Origin: SIG672 sp045580325
GTDB lineage: Bacteria; Bacillota; Clostridia; Oscillospirales; CAG-272
Assembly: GCA_045580325.1 (NCBI GenBank)
Contig: JAZNNR010000025.1
Coordinates: 1 to 64,000 of the forward strand
Direction of reading: 5' to 3'
Length of the DNA: 64,000 nucleotides
This document shows, piece by piece, positions 9,113 through 17,494 of the stretch. Within the stretch, counting starts at the first letter, position 1; each line of letters begins with the position of its first letter. Position numbers and translations under genes: made by a program. The notes below the pieces were generated by a model. The model was not told the DNA's origin and did not search any database. It was given only the letters and a program-made list of their open reading frames with translations.

Positions 9113-11146
9113 ATGAAAGACCTTGAAATACTTGCCCCCGCAGGCGGTATGCCGCAGCTTGTGGCGGCAGTGCGAAGCGGAGCAGACGCCGTTTACGTCG
9201 GACTGAAAAAATTTAGTGCGCGTGCAAGCGCTGTGAATTTTGACAGGGAAGAGCTGAAAGATGCGGTAAAATACTGCCACACCTACGGCGTAAAGCTTCA
9301 CGTTACGCTCAATACTCTCGTATACGAAAACGAATACAGCGGGCTTTTTGACTCTCTTAGTCAGATTTGCGAGGCGGGAGCAGACGCGGTGATCGTTCAG
9401 GACCTCGCCGTCGCAAAATATATAAAAAAGGCTTGTCCCGAAATAGAGCTGCACGCATCTACGCAAATGGCAATACATAATGCCGAGGGTGCGCGCGAAG
9501 CATATCGGCTCGGATTTTCGCGCGTTGTGCTTGCAAGAGAGCTTACTACCCAAGAAATAAGAAATATCAGAAAAAACACGCCAAAAGAGCTTGAGCTCGA
9601 GGCGTTTATTCACGGAGCGCTTTGTATGAGCACATCGGGACGCTGCGAGCTGTCCGCTATGCTCGGCGGACGGAGCGGAAATAGGGGAGCGTGCGCACAG
9701 CCCTGCCGACTTGATTTCTCGTGCGGTAAGATGCATAGCTGTCTGTCGCTTAAGGATATGTCATATATTTCGCAGATAGATAAGCTGTATGATGCTGGAG
9801 TCTGCTCGGTCAAGATCGAGGGCAGAATGAAGCGCCCCGAATACGTTGCCGCGGCGGTAAATGCCTGTGTTTTGGCGCGTGATGGCGGAGCGCCCGATAC
9901 AGAGCTTCTCAAAAATATTTTCTCACGCAGCGGATTTACAGACGGCTATCTTACAGGCAAACGTACACGCGATATGTTCGGTATAAGAACCAAAGAAGAC
10001 GTTGAAGCATCAAAGACGGCGCTCTCGAAAACGTCCGAGCTTTACAGACGTGAAAGACAGAGAGTTCCTGTCGATTTTGAGCTACTTGTAAGTGAAAATG
10101 AAACAAAACTGACGGTTTCTGATAAAATAAATACGACCTTTGCCATAGCGGAAGGCGGGGTAGCGAATGAGGACTTAGCTCCCGCAGACGAAGCCTTTGT
10201 GAGTAATTTCCTCTCGCGCCTCGGCGGAACACCTTATCTTATGGAAGGTGTAAAGGTGATAAATCCGAGCGGACTTTCGGTTAGAGCTTCGGTAATAAAC
10301 GCTCTTCGCAGAGAGGTCGCCGAGAAGCTGAGCGCACTTCGTGCCGAAAGTGTAAAATACACATTCTCCACGCCGCAAATCGAGAAATATCCGCGGAAAA
10401 ATATCACAAAAACAGAAATATACGTAAAATCTCCCACGTGGGAAAAGATATCCTCTTTTGCCGATAAGGCTGACAAAATTGTGCTTCCGATAAGCGAGAT
10501 ACTGTCAAATAAATCGGAAATAAGAGAAAAGCTCGGCGGCTTTTCAAAAACAGTAGCCGAGATCCCCTCGCTTGTATATAATTTTGAGGCGCTTGACGAA
10601 AAGATCGAAGAGATCGGAGCGCTCGGTATCAAAACACTCTTCTGCGATAATATCGGCTCGGTAGCATACGCAAGGGAAAAGAATTTTGAGATAATCGGTG
10701 GCTTTGGACTTAATATCGTCAATTCGGATGCGCTTGATAAATACAGAGAAATGGGTGTAGGTGAGGCTACGCTCTCGCCCGAAATACCCCTTTCGGCAGT
10801 AAAAGAGCTGTCGGGAAATACCAAAACAGGACTTTTTGCATACGGATATCTTCCGCTTATGCTTCTGCGCTCCTGCCCCGTGCGTGCTGCTATCGGCTGT
10901 GAAAAATGCGGCGGCAAGGGCGAAATTACCGATAGACTCGGCATAAAATTCAGCGTTATTTGCCATAACAGGATCTACAGCGAGCTACTTAATAGCGTGC
11001 CGCACTATATCGGCGACCGTAAGCTGCCCGTCGATTTCGCGCTTCTCGCCTTTACAAAAGAATCGGGAGAAGAATGTGAAAAAATATTCAAAGCCTTCAC
11101 GCGCGGCGAAAAGATAGCAAAGCGCACAACGGGACTTTATACCTAA
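9113..11146 (+). CDS. Peptidase U32 family protein (RlhA-like, with DUF3656)
   Basis: A 677-residue U32-family protein. The N-terminal domain starts EILAPAGG and carries VYVGLKKFSARASAVNF. It contains the U32 signature around EAFIHGALCMSTSGRC with the Cys cluster ending RGACAQPCR, which in this family ligates an iron-sulfur cluster. The C-terminal half (residues about 310-677) has the DUF3656/collagenase-like layout and a second Cys group, CPVRAAIGCEKCGG. Long U32 proteins of this architecture include RlhA, which is needed for hydroxylation of a 23S rRNA cytidine, so an RNA-modification role is more likely than proteolysis. The RNA target is inference. Confidence 0.85.
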   Translation: MKDLEILAPAGGMPQLVAAVRSGADAVYVGLKKFSARASAVNFDREELKDAVKYCHTYGVKLHVTLNTLVYENEYSGLFDSLSQICEAGADAVIVQDLAVAKYIKKACPEIELHASTQMAIHNAEGAREAYRLGFSRVVLARELTTQEIRNIRKNTPKELELEAFIHGALCMSTSGRCELSAMLGGRSGNRGACAQPCRLDFSCGKMHSCLSLKDMSYISQIDKLYDAGVCSVKIEGRMKRPEYVAAAVNACVLARDGGAPDTELLKNIFSRSGFTDGYLTGKRTRDMFGIRTKEDVEASKTALSKTSELYRRERQRVPVDFELLVSENETKLTVSDKINTTFAIAEGGVANEDLAPADEAFVSNFLSRLGGTPYLMEGVKVINPSGLSVRASVINALRREVAEKLSALRAESVKYTFSTPQIEKYPRKNITKTEIYVKSPTWEKISSFADKADKIVLPISEILSNKSEIREKLGGFSKTVAEIPSLVYNFEALDEKIEEIGALGIKTLFCDNIGSVAYAREKNFEIIGGFGLNIVNSDALDKYREMGVGEATLSPEIPLSAVKELSGNTKTGLFAYGYLPLMLLRSCPVRAAIGCEKCGGKGEITDRLGIKFSVICHNRIYSELLNSVPHYIGDRKLPVDFALLAFTKESGEECEKIFKAFTRGEKIAKRTTGLYT

Positions 11147-11164
11147 TGCCACTCCTGCTAATTC

Positions 11165-11290
11165 TTTTCAGCAAAGTTTTTGAAGATTTTTAAGAAACTT
11201 TTTTCAAAAAGTTTCTTAAATGGGGTTTGTGGGCAAAAAACGACGCTTTGCGTCGCTTGGCAGTTTCGCTTGCACACAGCTGTGTGCATT
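11165..11290. repeat. Intergenic palindromic repeat (family 1, copy 2)
   Basis: TTTAAGAAACTTTTTTC pairs with AAAAAGTTTCTTAAA (11189-11220), preceded by AGCAAAGTTTTTG as in the copy at 27260. It is followed by small hairpins CGACGCTTTGCGTCG (11239-11253) and CACACAGCTGTGTG (11273-11286). It occupies most of the 271-bp gap between two plus-strand genes and may act as a terminator. Confidence 0.75.
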
Positions 11291-11417
11291 TTGCTGACGC
11301 AAAACCACAAACTGCGCTCTTCGAATAAAGTTTTCACGAAGCCCTAAAGTCTTCACCTCGTCATATTATCCACCGCTTTTTCATAATATACTATGAAATC
11401 AAAAAGGGCGGAGAAAT

Positions 11418-12974
11418 ATGAGAAAATCAAGAATTTTTATAAAAAATACGCTCATACTCAGCATAACTGCACTTTTTATGCGAGTACTGAGCGTTTATTT
11501 TAACGTTTACCTTTCGGATAAGCTCGGAAGCGAGGGACTCGGACTTTTCACGCTCACACTGAGCATATACGGACTCGCATCGACCCTTGCGACAAGCGCG
11601 ATAAATCTCACGGCAACGAGAATGGTTGCAGATGCCTCGGGCGGCGCGAAATACAGCGACGTTAACCACGCGATGAAAAAATGTATAGCATATTCGCTCT
11701 TTTTCGGTGTAGGCTCGATGGCTCTCCTTCTTATGCTGTCGCGCGTTATTTCTCTTTCAATGCTCGGCGATATAAGAACGCTCGAGTCGGTCAGAGCGCT
11801 CGCCTTTACTCTTCCGTTTGTTGCGCTTTCCTCGGCACTCGGCGGATACTTTACGGCGGTAAGAAGAGTGTCAAAAAACGCATCGTCGCAAATATTTCAG
11901 CAGCTCCTTAAAGTAGCGCTTACAGTCGTCGGACTTTCGTTTATGACACCCAAGGGCACGAAGGAAGCCTGTCTTACGGTCGTTCTTGCCTCACTTGCCT
12001 CCGAGGTGATCTCTTTTCTCTACCTGCTTGTTTTTTACGTTAGCGATATACGGAAAAATTATAAAATATATAGGGAAGGCGAGAGTGAGAATCTTCGCAA
12101 AAAAATGCTCAATATCGCGCTTCCGACGGCATTTACATCTTATTTCAGATCAGCTCTTGTAACGGTCGAGCATCTGCTTATCACAAGCGGACTTAAGAAA
12201 AACGGTATGTCGCAGTCAGATGCAGTATCCGCATACGGCGTCATGCAGGCGAAAGCTCTTCCGACCGTGCTTTTTCCGTACGCTTTTCTTACCCCTTTTT
12301 GCTCACTTCTTGTGCCGGAGGTCGCGGAAAAACGCGCGGCAGGCGACAGTGTCGGAATAAACCGCATAACCGAAACGGCGTGCAGATTTGTCTTTGCCTT
12401 CGGAATATGCGCGGCGGGGGTAGTCATATGTTACTCCTCGGAAATAGGGGAGATAATATATTCAGACGTTACTGCGGGACAATATATAAGACTGCTTGCC
12501 CCGATAATGCCCGTAATGTTTATAGATACGACGATAGACAGTATCTTGAAGGGACTCAACGAACAGCTTTATGGAATGAAGGTAAATCTCATAGACTCAA
12601 TTTTGAGCGTCGGAGTAGTTTTCGTGCTTGTTCCCAAAATCGGAATGCTCGGATACGTTATAGAAATAATCTTCTGCGAGATAGTAAATACTGCACTCAG
12701 CGCGGCGCGGCTTATAAAGCTGACCTGCCCCAGAATACGCCCGATAAAGTGGATTTTTCTCCCGCTTGCAACGGTTTCGCTGTCAATATTTATTACGAAA
12801 GCTCTGCTTACGGTGCTCGGAGTAGGCTGTGCGTATAATGCACCCCTTCTTACCCTCCATATCACACTTGTTATCTTTGTTTATTCCTTCCTACTGCGCC
12901 TTTTGGGGTGTTACTCTTTTCGTGAAATAGCAGAATTTTTCGGAATAAGAAAATATATACTGAAAAGGACTTGA
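11418..12974 (+). CDS. SpoVB-like MOP-superfamily flippase
   Basis: A 518-residue polytopic membrane protein (about 12-14 hydrophobic segments) of the oligosaccharidyl-lipid/polysaccharide flippase family. It begins with the typical FIKNTLILSITALFMRVLSVYFNVYLSDKLGSEG entry helix of stage V sporulation protein B. SpoVB-type proteins are thought to flip lipid-linked precursors for spore cortex or cell-wall synthesis. GGCGGAG lies 7 bp upstream of the ATG. Its stop overlaps the -35 of the queT promoter. Paralogues in clostridia are common, so the exact SpoVB assignment is not certain. Confidence 0.8.
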   Translation: MRKSRIFIKNTLILSITALFMRVLSVYFNVYLSDKLGSEGLGLFTLTLSIYGLASTLATSAINLTATRMVADASGGAKYSDVNHAMKKCIAYSLFFGVGSMALLLMLSRVISLSMLGDIRTLESVRALAFTLPFVALSSALGGYFTAVRRVSKNASSQIFQQLLKVALTVVGLSFMTPKGTKEACLTVVLASLASEVISFLYLLVFYVSDIRKNYKIYREGESENLRKKMLNIALPTAFTSYFRSALVTVEHLLITSGLKKNGMSQSDAVSAYGVMQAKALPTVLFPYAFLTPFCSLLVPEVAEKRAAGDSVGINRITETACRFVFAFGICAAGVVICYSSEIGEIIYSDVTAGQYIRLLAPIMPVMFIDTTIDSILKGLNEQLYGMKVNLIDSILSVGVVFVLVPKIGMLGYVIEIIFCEIVNTALSAARLIKLTCPRIRPIKWIFLPLATVSLSIFITKALLTVLGVGCAYNAPLLTLHITLVIFVYSFLLRLLGCYSFREIAEFFGIRKYILKRT

Positions 12975-12999
12975 ATTTTTTGAGTTTTAGTGGTAAAAT
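12971..12999 (+). promoter_or_regulatory. Promoter of queT
   Basis: TTGAAT (12971-12976), 17-bp spacer, TAAAAT (12994-12999). The -35 overlaps the spoVB-like stop codon. The predicted start point near 13005 places a 13-bp hairpin at the 5' end of the transcript, followed by the preQ1 aptamer. Confidence 0.6.
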
Positions 13000-13046
13000 A
13001 CTGTGATGTGTGAAATAAACTTTGCGTTTGCTTCATATATCACAAA

Positions 13047-13088
13047 AGTGAGTTCGTAACCATCCTCACTTAAAACAAAACTAAGGAG
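13047..13088 (+). promoter_or_regulatory. preQ1-I riboswitch
   Basis: P1 is formed by AGTGAG (13047-13052) and CTCACT (13065-13070), enclosing the loop TTCGTAACCATC. An A-rich tail (TTAAAACAAAACTAAGGAG) follows, as in the class I preQ1 aptamer. The AAGGAG ribosome binding site is the end of this tail, so ligand binding should hide it: translational repression of queT by queuosine precursor. The downstream gene family fits exactly. Confidence 0.85.
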
Positions 13089-13099
13089 AATTTTTAATA

Positions 13100-13624
13100 A
13101 TGTTAAACTCAAAAACAGGGAAGAAGATCCGTTTTATTATCCACGCCGCGCTGATTGCGGCAGTTTATACCGTTGTTTCGCTGATATTTGCACCGACGAG
13201 TATAGGACCTGTTCAGCTAAGGGTATCGGAAGCGCTCTGCGTGCTCCCATATTTCACCCCTGCGGCGATACCCGGACTTTTTATCGGTTGTATTATCGCA
13301 AACTCGTTTGTTTCGGGAATGATATGGGCGGATATAGTTTTCGGCTCACTTGCGACGCTGTGCGCGGCAATTCTTTCGTATCTGCTTCGCAAGTTTAAGT
13401 GGCTTGTGCCACTTCCCGCTGTGATACTTAACGCGCTCGTCGTACCTTTCGTGCTGAAATTCGGATACGGATTTGACGACGCGCTCTGGTTTATGATGAT
13501 AACCGTCGGTCTCGGACAGATAGGCGCTTGCTACTGCTTCGGAATGCCGCTTATGTTTGCTATAGACGTTTCGGGTGATTTCTCCCGAAGGGATAAAAAA
13601 GATAGAAAAGTCAGCAAAAAATAA
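13100..13624 (+). CDS. queT: QueT family queuosine-precursor transporter (ECF S component)
   Basis: A 174-residue membrane protein with about five hydrophobic segments. The segment APTSIGPVQLRVSEAL near residues 28-44 and WADIVFGSLATL are characteristic of QueT. QueT is the substrate-binding component for uptake of queuosine precursors by an energy-coupling factor transporter. The preQ1-I riboswitch that contains its ribosome binding site supports the substrate. No ECF ATPase or T component gene is nearby, so it presumably uses a shared module. Confidence 0.93.
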   Translation: MLNSKTGKKIRFIIHAALIAAVYTVVSLIFAPTSIGPVQLRVSEALCVLPYFTPAAIPGLFIGCIIANSFVSGMIWADIVFGSLATLCAAILSYLLRKFKWLVPLPAVILNALVVPFVLKFGYGFDDALWFMMITVGLGQIGACYCFGMPLMFAIDVSGDFSRRDKKDRKVSKK

Positions 13625-13671
13625 ATCAATATAAAATAAAGAAAAATCAAAGAAAGGTCAGGCTATAAATA

Positions 13672-15291
13672 ATGGGAAGCTTTGATAAAAATAATAGAAG
13701 ATATTGGATAGGCGGCGCGTGGCCGTACGCAAATAACTCTCTTCACGTAGGACACCTTGCGGCACTTCTTCCGGGCGACGTTATCGCACGCTACGGACGT
13801 CTTGCAGGATATGACGTGATCTACGTTTCGGGTACAGACTGCCACGGAACTCCTATCACCGAGAGATCCAAGAGAGAAAAATGCACACCCGAGTCGATAG
13901 CGCAGAAGTACCACGCAGAGTTTACACGCGATTTTGACGATCTTCTCTTCACATACGACAGATATTCGGCTACCTTTACCGACTATCATAAGGAAGAAGT
14001 AAAGAAGATATTTAAGAAAATATACGATAACGGCTATCTTTACGAGCAGCTTGAGGATCAGGACTACTGCGAAACATGCGGACAGTTCCTTGCAGACCGT
14101 GAGCTCGAGGGCGAATGTCCTTCCTGCCATAAGGTAACAAGAGGCGACCAGTGTGAGCACTGCACGGCAACCTTTGATGCAAAGGAGCTTACAAATAAGC
14201 ATTGCCGCACCTGTCATAATCCTACCGTAGTCCGTCAGAATAAGCACCTTGTATTTAAACTTTCTGCTTTTCAGGATAAAATATCTCAGTTTGCCGCTGA
14301 TAACGAGAAAAACTGGAGATGGAACGCAGTCAACGAAACAAAGAAGTATCTCACACAGGGACTGCCTGACAGAGTTGCAACACGCGATCTTAGCTGGGGC
14401 GTAGAGGTTCCCTTTGACGGATATGACGATAAGAGAATCTACGTTTGGCTCGAGGCCGTTCTCGGATACTGCACAATGTGTAAGCAGGTCTGCGAGGAAA
14501 AGGGAATGGACTACGAATCCTTTATTTCAGATAAGGGCGATATACACGCATATTTCATTCACGGCAAGGACAATATTCCTTTCCACACGGTAATTTTCCC
14601 CGCGCTCCTTGCGGCGATCAGCGATGATATTCAGCTTCCCACACATATCGTGTCGAGCGAATATATGAATATGAACGACGAGAAGATGTCCAAATCAAAG
14701 GGCAATATAATCACAGTTCACTCTCTTGCAGAAAAATATCCCGCAGACGCGATAAGATTCTATACGATCCTCTTTAACCCCGAGCGCAGAGATGCTAACT
14801 TCGCTACTTCCGAAATGATCCAGACCTACAATAAATTCCTTGTAGGCGGATTCGGTAACTTTGTAAACCGCAACCTTTCTTTCCTCAAGAAGAAGTTTGA
14901 TTCGGTAGTTCCCGAGGGAACAGTCGATCCCGAGGTCAAGGCATACGTAGAAGGACTTTACGAGTCGCTCGGAAACAAGATAGACGCGGGCGAGCTTCGT
15001 AGCGCGGCTGAAGAAATGGTTACAGTTATTCAGTATGCAAATAAATACTACGACGAGTCAAAGCCTTGGGTAGCAGCAAAGGAAGACGCAGAGCTGTTTG
15101 GAAATATCACCGCAAGCTGTATCTATCTTATGGCCAATATGGCAAACCTCTTTAATCCTCTTATTCCGCAGGGAACAGAGATCCTTGCAAGGATGCTCGG
15201 TATCAAACCCGAGTGGAAGCCTGTAGAAATGCCGAAGACCTTTACTCTCGGCGAGATCGAAATGCTCTATAAGAGAATCGACGAGGAATAA
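13672..15291 (+). CDS. metG: Methionine-tRNA ligase
   Basis: A class I aminoacyl-tRNA synthetase charging tRNA-Met. The 539-residue protein has the HIGH-type motif in WPYANNSLHVGHL (about residues 17-29), a zinc-binding insert with four CxxC-type knuckles (CETCGQF, CPSCHK, CEHCTA, CRTCHN), and the KMSKSKGN motif near residue 340. An anticodon-binding helical domain follows. The protein ends without the C-terminal EMAPII-like tRNA-binding domain found in many homologues, so this is the short form. It is the gene directly upstream of cassette A. Confidence 0.95.
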   Translation: MGSFDKNNRRYWIGGAWPYANNSLHVGHLAALLPGDVIARYGRLAGYDVIYVSGTDCHGTPITERSKREKCTPESIAQKYHAEFTRDFDDLLFTYDRYSATFTDYHKEEVKKIFKKIYDNGYLYEQLEDQDYCETCGQFLADRELEGECPSCHKVTRGDQCEHCTATFDAKELTNKHCRTCHNPTVVRQNKHLVFKLSAFQDKISQFAADNEKNWRWNAVNETKKYLTQGLPDRVATRDLSWGVEVPFDGYDDKRIYVWLEAVLGYCTMCKQVCEEKGMDYESFISDKGDIHAYFIHGKDNIPFHTVIFPALLAAISDDIQLPTHIVSSEYMNMNDEKMSKSKGNIITVHSLAEKYPADAIRFYTILFNPERRDANFATSEMIQTYNKFLVGGFGNFVNRNLSFLKKKFDSVVPEGTVDPEVKAYVEGLYESLGNKIDAGELRSAAEEMVTVIQYANKYYDESKPWVAAKEDAELFGNITASCIYLMANMANLFNPLIPQGTEILARMLGIKPEWKPVEMPKTFTLGEIEMLYKRIDEE

Positions 15292-15322
15292 TAGACGTTA
15301 GTTCAATAAAAATAGCATTATT

Positions 15323-15372
15323 TACAAATTTTCGGCAGAGATACTGTTTCTCTGCCGATTTTGTATTATAAT
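15323..15372 (+). repeat. Cassette A 5' element: conserved hairpin plus TATAAT box
   Basis: CGGCAGAGA (15333-15341) pairs with TCTCTGCCG (15349-15357), and TATAAT (15367-15372) follows 9 nt later. The same hairpin and -10 box recur at 41084-41129 and 55763-55808, each time shortly after the stop of an unrelated gene and upstream of a small cargo gene. It may both terminate the upstream gene and start transcription of the cassette. Confidence 0.85.
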
Positions 15373-15384
15373 GGAGTAGTAGAA

Positions 15385-15490
15385 GCCTCGCCCTTTGGGA
15401 GAGGTGGCGGAGAAGCCGACGGAGAGGGGAAATAATTGTAACGATTAGCCCACTCACCCGCTGTCGCGGGAGCTCTCCCAAAGGGAGATC
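15385..15490. repeat. Palindromic intergenic repeat inside cassette A (family 2)
   Basis: CCCTTTGGGAGAG (15391-15403) is perfectly complementary to CTCTCCCAAAGGG (15473-15485). Between the arms lie a GC-rich segment (GGTGGCGGAGAAGCCGACGG) and an internal palindrome (CCCGCTGTCGCGGG). The layout matches a dispersed GC-rich repeat also seen in inverted pairs at 56180-56330. No coding content. Confidence 0.75.
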
Positions 15491-15580
15491 CTTTGATGAG
15501 TGTACTTTAGGGGGACGGGTCTTACCCTGCGCCTTCGCACTGCAAACGCTAAACCGACGAAACGATAAGGAGTAAGAATA

Positions 15581-15976
15581 ATGCTTAATTTAGTTAGGAG
15601 TACCGAAGATATAAATATCTTCCTTGACAAGACGAATGCACTGCACGATGGATATGTTGTTGGAGTTAATTATATCAATAGCGGTATATCAAAAACAGAG
15701 AGAGGTCATTTTTTTGAACCCGAAAAGACAAAGCTCGTTCTTCAGATATTACTTACAAGTATTTGGGATGCTGTGGTAGAAATTGAATTTGACAGCCCTA
15801 TTGAGTGGCAAATAAAAGACAGTCAAAATAAATGCGGCAGTATTATAAATACTTCGGTTTTTATTAACAGTGAAAATCTAATTGTTTGGATTGATGATAT
15901 TTACACAGGCGCACAAGCGATGAAAAAGGGCTCGTACGTTATTGCCAGGTCTATGAAATGGCGGATTATAGAATAA
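15581..15976 (+). CDS. Cassette A cargo: small protein of unknown function, immunity-like
   Basis: A 131-residue protein without signal peptide, membrane segment or recognised motif. It is predicted mixed alpha/beta, with Trp-rich beta-strand segments (TSIWDAVVEIEF, IEWQIKD, LIVWIDDIYTG) and an acidic to neutral composition. Small soluble single-gene inserts of this look are often immunity proteins of polymorphic toxins; that is an analogy, not a family match. The ATG has AAGGAG nearby in the leader shared by all three cassettes, and a conserved terminator follows 6 bp after the stop. No toxin is nearby. ATT codons are more frequent than in neighbours, which favour ATA. Confidence 0.7.
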   Translation: MLNLVRSTEDINIFLDKTNALHDGYVVGVNYINSGISKTERGHFFEPEKTKLVLQILLTSIWDAVVEIEFDSPIEWQIKDSQNKCGSIINTSVFINSENLIVWIDDIYTGAQAMKKGSYVIARSMKWRIIE

Positions 15977-15982
15977 AACAGA

Positions 15983-16018
15983 CCCCGACAGACCTTAAAA
16001 ATCTGTCGGGGCTTATCA
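15983..16018. terminator. Cassette A 3' terminator hairpin (conserved)
   Basis: CCCCGACAGA (15983-15992) and TCTGTCGGGG (16002-16011) form a perfect 10-bp stem with a 9-nt loop. The identical stem closes the cassettes at 41560-41586 and 56657-56682. Here it also serves the convergent AI-2E transporter gene. Confidence 0.9.
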
Positions 16019-16021
16019 TTT

Positions 16022-17365
16022 TTATTTATTATCTTCGCTCTCCGCGTTTTCAGATTCTTCGTTAGCTTTCGTGTCTTCCTGCGACGCGCTTTCTTCAGCA
16101 GTTTCTTCCACGGCATCTTCGACGGAAGATTCTGTTTCCGTCGCCTCAGCTTCTTCATCAGCCTTGGCGTGTGCCGCTTCGTAGGCTTCGCGCGCTTCAC
16201 GCATAGCAACGCGCTTGTCAACCTCTTCTTTGATAAGAGTGTATATGACCGCGAAGATCGGCACTCCGAAGAACATTCCGAAAATACCGAAAAGCGAGCT
16301 CATTACGATAATTGCAATAGTTATCCAAACGGGCTTGAGTCCGAGCGAATCGCCGAGCATTTTCGGCTCAACGAAGTTAGCGTCAATAACGCCGACTACT
16401 ACGACGATTATAATGTAAGCGATAAGACTCTGCGGTGCGGTGATAAGGAGAATGAATCCGCAGATAACAGACGCGATTATCGGACCGAATACGGGAATCA
16501 TATTCATAACGCCGCCAATAACGGCAAATATTTCGGCGTAAGGCACTCCTACGATCTTGTAGCATATATAAAGAACGATTCCGACGATCGTAGAATCAAC
16601 AGCCTTTCCGCGAAGGAATTTCGCGAATTTTATGTCAATATCCTCTACTACGTGATAGAGATACTTACGTGTGCCGGGACGTAAAAATGCTTTAGCAAAA
16701 CGCCCTACTTGATTTATAAGGGAATCCTTGTAATAAACGAAATATACCGAGAGGAATATTCCGACGAAAAGAGTCTTTACCTCATTGACAAAGGTGGTAA
16801 TAAAAGCTATAATATACGAGGATGCACTTGATATTATTCCTATAAGAGAGGAAATTGCCTGACTTATAAGGTCGCTGAGGCTGACCTCTGTGCCGCTGTC
16901 ATTCTGAATGATGGTCGTGTATATGTTGTTGAAAAGCTCGGAGGAGCTTCTGAGCTCCTGAATGAGCGAGTCTATCGAATTATAGTAGCCTGTAAGGACT
17001 TTTCCGAGGTCTTCGATGTTGGCAATAAAGCGCGGTGCTACATACCAGATAAAAACTGTGATTATAGCAAGGAAAATGGCAAAGGTGAGAACAAGCGAAA
17101 TCAGCTTGCGAATGAATGGATTTTCCTTTTTTCGCTGAATAAAAACAAGGGCTTTCTTGCTGAAAAAGTCCATAACGGGCGCTAAAAAATAGGCGATAAC
17201 AAGAGCATAGAATACAGTCTTTATTATTTCTTTTATGCTGCCCCAAAGGGTGAAAAGACCGACGGGTCGCACGATTATAGTGTTTATGCAGATTACTGCA
17301 AACAAAATAATCAGTGCCGCGTATATTGCTATCGTGGTATATTTTTTGTTAAAGGATATTTTCAT
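16022..17365 (-). CDS. AI-2E family transporter
   Basis: A 447-residue integral membrane protein of the AI-2E/PerM exporter family. It has an N-terminal hydrophobic pair, a large soluble loop (residues about 100-210), a C-terminal membrane bundle with GVMNMIPVFGPIIASV, and a final amphipathic region with GVPIFAVIYTLIKEEVDKR. The last 60 residues are a highly acidic low-complexity tail rich in Glu, Ala and Ser, which is unusual in extent. Substrates of family members vary (autoinducer-2, ions, others), so none is assigned. It stands alone and faces cassette A. Confidence 0.88.
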   Translation of the reverse strand: MKISFNKKYTTIAIYAALIILFAVICINTIIVRPVGLFTLWGSIKEIIKTVFYALVIAYFLAPVMDFFSKKALVFIQRKKENPFIRKLISLVLTFAIFLAIITVFIWYVAPRFIANIEDLGKVLTGYYNSIDSLIQELRSSSELFNNIYTTIIQNDSGTEVSLSDLISQAISSLIGIISSASSYIIAFITTFVNEVKTLFVGIFLSVYFVYYKDSLINQVGRFAKAFLRPGTRKYLYHVVEDIDIKFAKFLRGKAVDSTIVGIVLYICYKIVGVPYAEIFAVIGGVMNMIPVFGPIIASVICGFILLITAPQSLIAYIIIVVVVGVIDANFVEPKMLGDSLGLKPVWITIAIIVMSSLFGIFGMFFGVPIFAVIYTLIKEEVDKRVAMREAREAYEAAHAKADEEAEATETESSVEDAVEETAEESASQEDTKANEESENAESEDNK

Positions 17366-17494
17366 TTAAGTATCACGTCCTTTCCTTGCCTAATATAATT
17401 ATACAGCAGAAAAAAAGACAAATCAATAATAAATTAAAAAAATATATAAATTGTTTACTTTTTCGAGGTGAACAGAAAAAGCGAGTTTGGTTGT

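Noticed and set aside
12994..13088. Transcription terminator in the preQ1 leader
   Set aside because: The aptamer tail runs straight into the ribosome binding site without a terminator stem and T-run, so control is more likely translational.
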